A model generated the notes under the pieces. The model saw only the letters and a program-made list of their open reading frames with translations, was not told the origin of the DNA and did not search any database. A program made the position numbers and the translations under genes. A stretch of DNA of 54,587 nucleotides from contig CAKRFP010000017.1 in NCBI GenBank assembly GCA_934320645.1, positions 1 to 54,587 on the forward strand. Direction: 5' to 3'. This document shows positions 16,048 through 24,101 of this stretch, piece after piece; within the stretch, counting starts at the first letter, position 1; each line of letters begins with the position of its first letter. The stretch is from an uncultured Bariatricus sp. Its GTDB lineage: Bacteria; Bacillota; Clostridia; Lachnospirales; Lachnospiraceae.

Positions 16048-18153
16048 TTATTTTCTTCGAAAAATCTTCCGGATTTTATCAATGAAGCTTTCTTTTGTCC
16101 GTCCTTCCGGATGTCTGACCGTGATTGCCTCACGCATAAAATATTCCTGGGAATTCACTTTTGAAGTTCCTTTTTCTTTCTTGTAATACTTTCCATCGCT
16201 CTTTAATTCACGCGCTTTTACATTGTCCGCTAGCATGATCTTCAGCATATGTGCCAGCTGTTTTTTGATGGTCTCATCATAAACCGGGCATGCCACCTCT
16301 ACACGCTTCTCTGTATTACGTGTCATCATATCTGCCGAACCAATATAGATCTTCTGGTCTGCTCCATTTCCAAAAAGGAAAATACGCGGATGTTCCAGAT
16401 AACGTCCGACAATACTGGTCACACGGAGATTCTCTGTATAACCCTTGACTCCCGGAAGAATACAGCAGATTCCGCGGACGATCAGATCCACCTTCACGCC
16501 TGCATTTGACGCCTCGGAAACCTTTCGGATAAAGTCCACATCTGTCACAGAGTTCATCTTCATGATGATCCGTCCATTCGCACCTTTCTTGATCTCCTCA
16601 TCCATCAGTGCAAGCACCTTCGGCTTCAGACTGGTCGGTGATACGATAATATGCTGATAGCTTCCGTTCAGGTTACCGATCGACATATTTTTAAAGAAGA
16701 CGGCTGCGTCCTCGCCGATTCCTTTATCTGCTGTGATCAGCGATACATCGGTGTACATGGTCGCTGTCTTTTCATTATAGTTTCCGGTTCCCACCTGGGT
16801 AATATACTCGATATTATTGCGGTTCCTATAGGTAATCAGACAGATCTTGGAGTGCACTTTATAGCCTTCAAATCCATAGATTACACGGCATCCTGCCTCT
16901 TCCAGACGTTCCGACCAGTCAATGTTGTTCTGCTCGTCAAATCTGGCTCTCAGCTCGATCAAAACCGTAACCTCTTTGCCGTTCTCGGCCGCTGCACATA
17001 AGTACTCTACCAGACGGGCTTTCTTTGCCAGACGGTAGATTGTGATCCTGATCGTAAGAACGGTCGGATCGTAAGCCGCTTCCTTGATCATACGCAGAAA
17101 CGGATCCATGCTCTCATACGGATAAGAAAGAAGTATATCTTTTTTCTTTACCTGCGGAATCACTTTTCCATCTGTCAGATAGCGGGACGGCTGCGGAGTA
17201 AACGGTTCGTCGATCAGAGAACGTTTCAGCGATGCCGGAACCTTATCCATAATCGAAAAAATATAATCCAGCTTCATCGGCATCTTGGTCCGGTAAATCT
17301 GTGCCGGTGTGATCTTGAATTTGTCACAGAAATACTTTTCCAGTTCCTTATCCAGCGGTTCTGCCGTCTCCATGCGGACCACTGCCATTCTGCGGCGCTT
17401 GTGAAGGGTCTCCTGCATCAGCAGACGGAAATCATCATTGATCTCCAATGCTTCATCGTTCGGTGACACATCTGCATTTCTTGTCACACAGATATAGTTT
17501 TTATTCGATACTTCGTATTTATCGAATACCACATCCAGATATTCCATGATCACCTTTTCCATGCGGATATAGCGGATATCATGTCCCGGAAGATATAAAA
17601 TATCTGACACAAACTGTGGAACCGGTACGATTCCGATCATGGAAGTTCCATTCTGCTTCAGACTTGCGATCACATACAGTTCCTTATTGAGCAGATGCGG
17701 GAACGGATGATTGGCATCCACGATCTGCGGAGACAGGATCGGGAGGATCTGGTCTTTGAAATACTTTTTCACATACTTCTTTTCCTGCTGCTCCAGCTCT
17801 TTTATCGATAGTCCACAGACCCCGTATGGATTCAGCAGCTTCTTGATCTCTGAGTAGGTCTTGTCCCTCTCTTTATACAATGGTGCCACAGCCGCAAAGA
17901 TTGCATCCAGCTGCTCTTTCGGATTCATCCCCGAACGGCTGTCGATCGTGCTGTTATCCGTAAGCGACATATCATACAGGCTTCCTACGCGGATCATAAA
18001 AAATTCGTCCAGGTTGCTTGTAAAAATGGATACAAACTTCATTCTTTCAAGAAGGGGTACTGAAGAATCCTTTGCTTCCTCCAGTACCCTCTGATTGAAC
18101 TTCATCCAGGACAGTTCTCTGTTCTGTGTATAGTTCTGCATTTCTTTTTTCAT
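16048..18153 (-). CDS. ppk1: Polyphosphate kinase 1
   Basis: A 701-residue PPK1 that reversibly makes polyphosphate from ATP. It has the N-terminal RELSWMKFNQRVLEEA, the middle ARLVEYLCAAAENGKEV and RARFDEQNNI segments, the catalytic KVHSKICLI histidine (about residue 435-440), and FGNGADQKIYIGSADMMTRN near the C-terminus. Length and layout are normal. The start ATG at 18153 has AAGGTGG 7 nt upstream. Its promoter is probably in the 100 bp after asd, where an extended -10 (TGGTAGAAT) is visible without a good -35. Confidence 0.95.
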   Translation of the reverse strand: MKKEMQNYTQNRELSWMKFNQRVLEEAKDSSVPLLERMKFVSIFTSNLDEFFMIRVGSLYDMSLTDNSTIDSRSGMNPKEQLDAIFAAVAPLYKERDKTYSEIKKLLNPYGVCGLSIKELEQQEKKYVKKYFKDQILPILSPQIVDANHPFPHLLNKELYVIASLKQNGTSMIGIVPVPQFVSDILYLPGHDIRYIRMEKVIMEYLDVVFDKYEVSNKNYICVTRNADVSPNDEALEINDDFRLLMQETLHKRRRMAVVRMETAEPLDKELEKYFCDKFKITPAQIYRTKMPMKLDYIFSIMDKVPASLKRSLIDEPFTPQPSRYLTDGKVIPQVKKKDILLSYPYESMDPFLRMIKEAAYDPTVLTIRITIYRLAKKARLVEYLCAAAENGKEVTVLIELRARFDEQNNIDWSERLEEAGCRVIYGFEGYKVHSKICLITYRNRNNIEYITQVGTGNYNEKTATMYTDVSLITADKGIGEDAAVFFKNMSIGNLNGSYQHIIVSPTSLKPKVLALMDEEIKKGANGRIIMKMNSVTDVDFIRKVSEASNAGVKVDLIVRGICCILPGVKGYTENLRVTSIVGRYLEHPRIFLFGNGADQKIYIGSADMMTRNTEKRVEVACPVYDETIKKQLAHMLKIMLADNVKARELKSDGKYYKKEKGTSKVNSQEYFMREAITVRHPEGRTKESFIDKIRKIFRRK

Positions 18154-18253
18154 ATTAGCCCACCTTCAATCTTCCTTTACACTGGTATGATTTCATTCTA
18201 CCACCGAATCAGAAGAAAGAAAAGTTAACTTCTTTTAAACTTCCCTGCAAAAG

Positions 18254-19339
18254 CTATTTCTTTGTGATAAATCCTTTTGCAGTCAGAGTCTCTGCGCACA
18301 GAACTGCTCCGCCTGCCGCACCACGGACTGTATTGTGGGAAAGTCCGATAAATTTGTAATCATAAATAGAATCTTCTCTGAGTCGTCCGATCGAGATTCC
18401 CATTCCGTTCTCATAATCCACATCCAGTTTTACCTGTGGACGATTGTCTTCTGTCATGTAACGGATGAACTGCTTCGGTGCACTTGGAAGCTCTGCCTCC
18501 TGTGGAAATCCTTTGAAGCTTTCCAGTTTTTCGATCAGCTGCTCTTTGGTTGGTTTCTTTTCAAAGTTGATGAATACAGCAGCGGTATGTCCGTTAAGAA
18601 CCGGTACACGTACGCACTGGCAGGTGATCTTCGGAGAATCTGCTTTTACGATCTGTCCGTTCTCTACTTTACCGAGAACACGAAGCGGTTCCTGCTCACT
18701 CTTCTCTTCTTCTCCACCGATGAATGGAATGATATTCTCTACCATTTCCGGCCAGTCTTTAAAGGTCTTTCCTGCACCTGAAATTGCCTGATAGGTTGTA
18801 ACAACCAGTTCTTTCGGTCCGAATTCTTTCCATGCTGCAAGGCAAGGAGCATAGCTCTGGATTGAGCAGTTCGGTTTTACAGCGATAAATCCTCTGGTTG
18901 TTCCGAGACGCTTCTTCTGGTCTTCGATGACTGCAAAATGTTCCGGGTTTACTTCCGGGATAACCATCGGTACATCCGGCGTCCATCTGTGGGCACTGTT
19001 GTTGGATACAACCGGTGTCTCTGTCTTTGCATAAGCTTCTTCGATCGCACGGATCTCATCTTTTGTCATATCCACTGCGCTGAACACGAAGTCAACGGTC
19101 TTTGCAACTTCTTCTACCTCATTGACATTATGTACAACAATCTTCTTTACTGCTTCCGGCATCGGAGTATCCATTTTCCAGCGGTCTCCAACTGCCTCTT
19201 CATATGTCTTTCCTGCGGAACGCGGGCTTGCAGCCAGTGTTACTACCTCAAACCACGGATGATTTTCCAGCAGAGAGATGAATCTCTGTCCTACCATTCC
19301 TGTTGCACCAAGAATACCTACTCTTAATTTCTGATCCAT
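18254..19339 (-). CDS. asd: Aspartate-semialdehyde dehydrogenase
   Basis: A 361-residue enzyme that reduces aspartyl phosphate to aspartate semialdehyde for lysine, threonine, methionine and diaminopimelate. It starts LRVGILGATGMVGQRF (NADP Rossmann motif), has the catalytic cysteine in VKPNCSIQSY, and the AISGAGKTF loop. The sequence is of the archaeal/fungal-type Asd subfamily, seen in many Clostridia, rather than the E. coli type. The start ATG at 19339 has TGAGGA upstream. It has its own promoter and a short leader with a palindrome. Confidence 0.93.
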   Translation of the reverse strand: MDQKLRVGILGATGMVGQRFISLLENHPWFEVVTLAASPRSAGKTYEEAVGDRWKMDTPMPEAVKKIVVHNVNEVEEVAKTVDFVFSAVDMTKDEIRAIEEAYAKTETPVVSNNSAHRWTPDVPMVIPEVNPEHFAVIEDQKKRLGTTRGFIAVKPNCSIQSYAPCLAAWKEFGPKELVVTTYQAISGAGKTFKDWPEMVENIIPFIGGEEEKSEQEPLRVLGKVENGQIVKADSPKITCQCVRVPVLNGHTAAVFINFEKKPTKEQLIEKLESFKGFPQEAELPSAPKQFIRYMTEDNRPQVKLDVDYENGMGISIGRLREDSIYDYKFIGLSHNTVRGAAGGAVLCAETLTAKGFITKK

Positions 19340-19375
19340 TTTTATGTCCTCATTTCCTTCGTTGTCTTTTAGTCG

Positions 19376-19389
19376 CGCACATTTGTGCG
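19376..19389. promoter_or_regulatory. Small palindrome in the asd leader
   Basis: CGCACA and TGTGCG arms separated by 2 nt lie a few bases after the likely transcription start of asd. It could be an operator or a 5' hairpin; no family is recognised. Confidence 0.35.
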
Positions 19390-19401
19390 TGTGATTTGTA
19401 T

Positions 19402-19430
19402 ATCATAGCTCATTTCCCGACATTTTTCAA
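19402..19430 (-). promoter_or_regulatory. Promoter of asd
   Basis: TTGAAA (19425-19430) and TATGAT (19402-19407) on the minus strand, spacer 17 nt. Confidence 0.7.
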
Positions 19431-19501
19431 CCCTGTCTGCAAAAAAACTATGTCTTCTTATTAACGTTCTGTCCAGCTTCCGGCAAAACAATCTACGGAA
19501 T

Positions 19502-20881
19502 TTAACACTCTTCCAGGTATGCTTCATGAAGAGTGATTACCTTCTTCATTGCCTCCGGTCCCGGTGCGCCGATCGTATTTCTCTTATTGACACAGGTCTC
19601 CATGCTGATCGCATCATAAATATCTTCTTCAAATACCGGAGAGATATCCTTATATTCTTCCAGTGACATATCATCTAACGCAATCTTCTTGTCGATACAG
19701 TAAAGTACCAGCTTTCCTACGATTCCATGCGCATCACGGAACGGTACGCCATGGTTCACCAGATAATCGGCTGCATCTGTCGCATTGGTAAATCCGTGTC
19801 TGCAGCTTTCCAGCATACGGTCCTTGTTGAACTTCATGGTTGCGAGCATTCCGGTAAATAAAGCCAGACAGCCTTTGACTGTATCGATGGCATCAAATAC
19901 CAGTTCCTTATCCTCCTGCATATCTTTGTTGTAAGCAAGCGGGATTCCTTTCATCGTTGTCAGTATGGAAGTCAGTGCACCATAGACACGTCCGGTCTTT
20001 CCTCTTACAAGCTCTGCAATATCCGGGTTCTTCTTCTGCGGCATGATACTGCTTCCGGTGCTGTAGCTGTCATCGATATCTACAAACTGATATTCATTGG
20101 AATTCCAGATGATCACCTCTTCTGAGAAACGGCTTAAGTGCATCATGATCGTAGCCAGCGCACTCATCAGCTCGATCAGATAATCGCGGTCTGATACAGA
20201 ATCCATACTGTTCAGTGTCGGTCCGTCAAATCCAAGCAGCTCTGCGGTATACGCTCTGTCCAGATCATACGTGGTTCCTGCAAGTGCTCCTGATCCGAGC
20301 GGACAGGTATTCATTCTCTTGTAAATATCTTTCAGACGCATATGGTCTCTTTTGAACATCTCAAAATAAGCGCCCATATGGTGTGCCAGTGTGATCGGCT
20401 GCGCTTTCTGCAGATGGGTAAATCCCGGCATGATCGTCTCGGTGTTGTCCTTCATGATCGCAAGAAGTTCGCGGAGCATATCTACAACCAGTCCCTGCAG
20501 TGCTGTGATCTCGCTTCTTGTATAAAGCTTCATATCCAGTGCAACCTGGTCATTACGGCTTCTTCCGGTATGCAGCTTCTTCCCTGCATCCCCGATCCGG
20601 TCGATCAGATTTGCCTCTACAAAACTGTGGATATCCTCATATTCTTCTGTGATCTCGAGCTTTCCATTTTCCACATCCTTGCGGATACTTTCCAGTCCGT
20701 CCAGGATCTGCTGCTTCTCATCTTCTGTCAGGATCCCCTGCTTCGCAAGCATCATAACATGAGCCTTGCTGCCCTGGATATCCTGTTCGTAAAATCGTTT
20801 ATCAAATGAAATGGACGCATTAAAATTGTAAACCAGTTTGTCAGTTTCCTTTGTGAAGCGTCCTCCCCATAACTGTGCCAT
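19502..20881 (-). CDS. argH: Argininosuccinate lyase
   Basis: A 459-residue fumarase/aspartase-superfamily enzyme that splits argininosuccinate into arginine and fumarate. It starts MAQLWGGRFTKETD and carries HTGRSRNDQVALD, GFTHLQKAQPITL and the signature GSSIMPQKKNPD. I place the start at the ATG at 20881, with GAGGG 6 nt upstream; seven upstream in-frame codons precede the ribosome site and are not part of the family. The partner argG is not in the window. Confidence 0.96.
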   Translation of the reverse strand: MAQLWGGRFTKETDKLVYNFNASISFDKRFYEQDIQGSKAHVMMLAKQGILTEDEKQQILDGLESIRKDVENGKLEITEEYEDIHSFVEANLIDRIGDAGKKLHTGRSRNDQVALDMKLYTRSEITALQGLVVDMLRELLAIMKDNTETIMPGFTHLQKAQPITLAHHMGAYFEMFKRDHMRLKDIYKRMNTCPLGSGALAGTTYDLDRAYTAELLGFDGPTLNSMDSVSDRDYLIELMSALATIMMHLSRFSEEVIIWNSNEYQFVDIDDSYSTGSSIMPQKKNPDIAELVRGKTGRVYGALTSILTTMKGIPLAYNKDMQEDKELVFDAIDTVKGCLALFTGMLATMKFNKDRMLESCRHGFTNATDAADYLVNHGVPFRDAHGIVGKLVLYCIDKKIALDDMSLEEYKDISPVFEEDIYDAISMETCVNKRNTIGAPGPEAMKKVITLHEAYLEEC

Positions 20882-20918
20882 AGCTTTCCCTCTTTTCTTC
20901 AACGTAATTCTGTGCTTT

Positions 20919-20948
20919 AGTGTACCATAGAATGCCGGATTCTGTAAA
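20919..20948 (-). promoter_or_regulatory. Promoter of argH
   Basis: TTTACA (20943-20948) and TACACT (20919-20924) with an 18-nt spacer and a TG extended -10, in the gap right after queH. Confidence 0.55.
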
Positions 20949-20957
20949 GTTCCCCTC

Positions 20958-21620
20958 TTAATTTTTCAGAGAACTTTCCGCCTCTTCCTGAAGACGTTTC
21001 TCCCGCTCTCTCTGATTTTTGCTGTAAATACATCCACAATAATCCTGGCGGTAAAGTCCATAGAGCTTTGACAGCTCCGTCGACCGCTTGTATCCATTCT
21101 TTTTTTTGAAATCCGAAACCAGATACGATACTCCGTATTCTCCGGCAAGCCTTTCTCCGATCTCATTTAACTTCTGCGCATTTTTCAGCGGACTGATGGA
21201 AAGCGTGGTGGTGAAATAATCATAGTCCCCCTCTTTGGCAAGCTTTGCCGCCTCCCGCAGCCGGAGTTCATAGCACTTAAAGCACCTTTCGCCGCCTTCC
21301 GGAACCATCTCCAGTCCCTTTGCCATCTCATAAAATTTTTCACTGTCATAATTTCCCGCCTGAAAATGGATCGTGTGCTTCGCCGGAAGCTTGCGGATCA
21401 GTTTTTCCTGCTCATGGATCCGCTTTTCAAATTCTGCCTCCGGGAAAATATTCGGATTATAATAAAAGACCGTAATCTCAAAATATTCCGACAGATATTC
21501 CAACACATAACTGCTGCACGGTGCACAGCAGCTGTGAAGGAAAAGCCGCGGAACCTTTTCTTCTGCCACGATCTGCTCTATTTTCCGATCCAGCTCTTTC
21601 TGGTAATTTCTTTTCTGCAT
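20958..21620 (-). CDS. queH: Epoxyqueuosine reductase QueH
   Basis: A 220-residue DUF208 protein that reduces epoxyqueuosine to queuosine in tRNA. The Cys-rich motifs of the family are all present: HSCCAPCSSYVLEYL near the N-terminus, GGERCFKCYELRL in the middle, and the YCGCIYS motif near the end. The longer open frame to 21710 is rejected because a strong promoter (21657-21685) lies inside it; the ATG at 21620 has AGGAG 10 nt upstream. Confidence 0.92.
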   Translation of the reverse strand: MQKRNYQKELDRKIEQIVAEEKVPRLFLHSCCAPCSSYVLEYLSEYFEITVFYYNPNIFPEAEFEKRIHEQEKLIRKLPAKHTIHFQAGNYDSEKFYEMAKGLEMVPEGGERCFKCYELRLREAAKLAKEGDYDYFTTTLSISPLKNAQKLNEIGERLAGEYGVSYLVSDFKKKNGYKRSTELSKLYGLYRQDYCGCIYSKNQREREKRLQEEAESSLKN

Positions 21621-21656
21621 CTGCTCATCTCTCCTCATTCTAAAGGTCTGTTTCTC

Positions 21657-21685
21657 ATTATAGTGCAGTTCCCCTGCCAGTACAA
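21657..21685 (-). promoter_or_regulatory. Promoter of queH
   Basis: TTGTAC (21680-21685) and a perfect TATAAT (21657-21662), 17-nt spacer, minus strand. Confidence 0.75.
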
Positions 21686-21805
21686 TATCCATTTCACCGG
21701 TTTTCCACATTCACAGCCTCCTTTCCCTGACCACGCACGCTTTTTCACCTTTTTCATAAACTGAAAGTAAAAGAAAGTGATCGTTTCTGTATCTGGAGGA
21801 TTATC

Positions 21806-22573
21806 ATGCAATATGCACTGGAACTGAAAAACGTTCATTATGCTTACCATACACTGGAAGGAGAAACCTACGCCCTGAAAGACATCACCTTTTCGGTCCG
21901 CGAAGGAGAATTTATCGCTCTTGTTGGTCCCTCCGGGTGCGGAAAATCCACGCTGCTCCACCTGATTGCGGGTCTTCTCACCCCGGAAAAAGGTCTCATC
22001 AAAATAAACGGAAGCTATCACCCGGACAATACCTCCTGCATCGGATATATGCTGCAAAAGGATGAGCTTCTTGAATGGCGCACCATTTACCAGAATGTCC
22101 TTCTCGGCCTGGAGATCCAGCATGCACTGACTGCCCGTTCCCGCGCCCTTGCAAGAGCACTTCTTAAACAATACGGGCTGGATGCCTTTGCAAATGCAAG
22201 ACCGTCCGAGCTTTCCGGTGGCATGCGCCAGAGAGCCGCCCTGATCCGTACACTGGTCCTGAAGCCGGATATTATGCTTCTGGATGAACCATTTTCTGCC
22301 CTGGATTATCAGACCCGGCTAAATGTAAGTGATGACATCGGGCAGATTATCAGAAAAGAGAAAAAAACAGCGATCCTTGTCACCCATGACCTTGCTGAAG
22401 CAGTCAGTCTCGCCGACCGGATCCTGGTTCTCACAAGCCGGCCGGCAACCATCGGGCAAACGGTCAATGTTTCCTTTTCCGATCCGGGACTTTCTCCACT
22501 TGGCCGCCGGAATGCCCCGGAATTTAAAACCTATTTCAATCTGATCTGGAAGGAGCTGAACCCGGATGAATGA
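21806..22573 (+). CDS. ABC importer ATPase (NitT/TauT family)
   Basis: A 255-residue ABC ATPase: Walker A GPSGCGKST (41-49), signature LSGGMRQRAAL, Walker B MLLDEPFSALD, and the H-loop VTHDLAEA. The family energises uptake of nitrate, sulfonates, taurine or thiamine precursors. It has a good ribosome site (GGAGG, 8 nt). It overlaps the permease gene by 8 bp. No substrate-binding protein gene is adjacent, so the substrate cannot be assigned. Confidence 0.9.
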   Translation: MQYALELKNVHYAYHTLEGETYALKDITFSVREGEFIALVGPSGCGKSTLLHLIAGLLTPEKGLIKINGSYHPDNTSCIGYMLQKDELLEWRTIYQNVLLGLEIQHALTARSRALARALLKQYGLDAFANARPSELSGGMRQRAALIRTLVLKPDIMLLDEPFSALDYQTRLNVSDDIGQIIRKEKKTAILVTHDLAEAVSLADRILVLTSRPATIGQTVNVSFSDPGLSPLGRRNAPEFKTYFNLIWKELNPDE

Positions 22574-23372
22574 ACTTTCCCAAAACCAGCTACGTTATCT
22601 GAATAAACACCGCAGGCACAAACGGATCGTTGCCGTTTCCAGAGTCTCCATCCTGCTTGCCTTTCTCTTCCTCTGGGAATTTGCCGCAAACACAGGGCTC
22701 ATCGACTCCTTCATCTTCAGCAGCCCCTCCCGAATTGCCCTATGTTTTCTGGAAATGACCGGTGACGGCAGTATTTTCCGCCATATCGGAGTTACCCTTT
22801 ACGAAACTCTGGTCAGTTTTGTTCTGGTAATCTTCTTCAGCCTTTTTGTCACCGTCCTTCTCTGGCTCTTCCGGAAGCTTTCTGAAATCCTGGAGCCTTA
22901 TCTGGTGGTGCTGAACAGCCTGCCAAAATCCGCCCTCGCCCCGCTGCTCATCGTCTGGCTCGGTGCAAACCGCACAACCATCATCATTGCCGGAATGTCC
23001 GTTGCGATCTTCGGAAGTATCCTGAACCTTTACTCCGAATTTTCCGAAGTGGATCCGGATAAGATCATGCTGATCTATACCCTCCACGGCAACCGTCTCC
23101 ACGCCCTCTCCAAAGTGGTGATCCCGAGCTGTATTCCTGCAATCATCAGCACGATGAAAGTCAATATCGGGCTCTGTCTGGTGGGCGTGATCATCGGAGA
23201 ATTTATCGGCGGCAGAGAAGGGCTTGGCTATATGATCATCTACGGAAGTCAGGTCTTCAAGCTTGACTGGCTGCTGATGAGCATCTGTATCCTCTGCGTG
23301 ATCGCCATGCTACTTTACGCACTGATCGGACTGGTTGAAAAATGGTATCTGGGCCGGTGTAAAATTTCCTGA
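22566..23372 (+). CDS. ABC importer permease (NitT/TauT family)
   Basis: A 268-residue inner-membrane permease with about six hydrophobic segments, including LLAFLFLWEFAANTGL near the start. It has the NSLPKSALAPLLIVWLG segment and IIGEFIGGREGLGYMI, typical of BPD_transp_1 permeases of the SsuC/TauC/ThiX group. It is translationally coupled to the ATPase gene. A strong terminator follows. Confidence 0.88.
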   Translation: MNELSQNQLRYLNKHRRHKRIVAVSRVSILLAFLFLWEFAANTGLIDSFIFSSPSRIALCFLEMTGDGSIFRHIGVTLYETLVSFVLVIFFSLFVTVLLWLFRKLSEILEPYLVVLNSLPKSALAPLLIVWLGANRTTIIIAGMSVAIFGSILNLYSEFSEVDPDKIMLIYTLHGNRLHALSKVVIPSCIPAIISTMKVNIGLCLVGVIIGEFIGGREGLGYMIIYGSQVFKLDWLLMSICILCVIAMLLYALIGLVEKWYLGRCKIS

Positions 23373-23424
23373 TATTTATCAGAGATTTCACAGAGGAAGT
23401 CTCTTCTTTCTCCCTCGTTTTTTC

Positions 23425-23475
23425 AAAAAGGAACCATACTTTTCAGATCATTTCTTTCTGGTATGGTTCCTTTTT
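23425..23475. terminator. Bidirectional terminator between the ABC operon and the surface locus
   Basis: Perfect 15-bp arms (AAAAAGGAACCATAC and its complement) around a 21-nt loop give a T-run on both strands. It serves the convergent permease gene (plus) and the sipW-like gene 1 operon (minus). Confidence 0.9.
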
Positions 23476-23495
23476 CTTTTATTTTCCAGGTGTCT

Positions 23496-24098
23496 TTATT
23501 GGTCCCGTTTTTCTTTAATTTCCCGGATTGCCTCCCGTACTGCTGCTTCTTCCTCTTCTCTGGCAATCTTCTTTGCCAGCATCATGGTACTTACCAGATT
23601 ACTGATCAGAATGACTGCAAGTGGTATCAGGATCACCGGTAAAAATACGATTGGATTTGATATGATCCTTGAAAGTTTTCCAAGGATGATCGAAGCATAG
23701 ACAACCTTTCCGATCAGATACTTTTCTTCTACATTGTAAGCATCTACCACATTATTGCTGTCTCCCTTTGTGACAAATACTCTCTGTCCATTCTCTTCCC
23801 GAACTTCTACTACCCGGTGGGTATTCACTGCTCCGTCAAGCAATGGATCCGCAGAATAAAAGGAGATCACATCGTCTTTTTTGATTTCGGATGCTTTTGT
23901 ATCTTTGACAATCACCAGTGTGTCTACATCATATGTCGGTGCCATGCTTCCGGTTACGATCCGAAGTGCGGTATACCCCATAATCTGAGGTGGTTCACCG
24001 GGTGATGTCATGACAACAATACACAGGACAAAGACTGCAGCTACGATGATCAGTACAGATACGATATTCACAATTCCAAAAATTATTTTCTTTACCAT
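23496..24098 (-). CDS. SipW-like signal peptidase I, copy 1
   Basis: A 200-residue S26B (ER-type) signal peptidase. It has an N-terminal membrane helix (about 5-30), a catalytic Ser51 in VTGSMAPT, a His94 in VNTHRVVEV in place of the bacterial lysine, the GDSNN box, a C-terminal membrane helix (about 148-172), and a charged tail (KKIAREEEEAAVREAI). SipW in Bacillus cleaves TasA-type matrix proteins outside the membrane, and at least eight such substrates are encoded upstream here. It is the last gene of the operon, 3 bp after the coiled-coil gene. Confidence 0.88.
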   Translation of the reverse strand: MVKKIIFGIVNIVSVLIIVAAVFVLCIVVMTSPGEPPQIMGYTALRIVTGSMAPTYDVDTLVIVKDTKASEIKKDDVISFYSADPLLDGAVNTHRVVEVREENGQRVFVTKGDSNNVVDAYNVEEKYLIGKVVYASIILGKLSRIISNPIVFLPVILIPLAVILISNLVSTMMLAKKIAREEEEAAVREAIREIKEKRDQ

Positions 24099-24101
24099 AT
24101 T

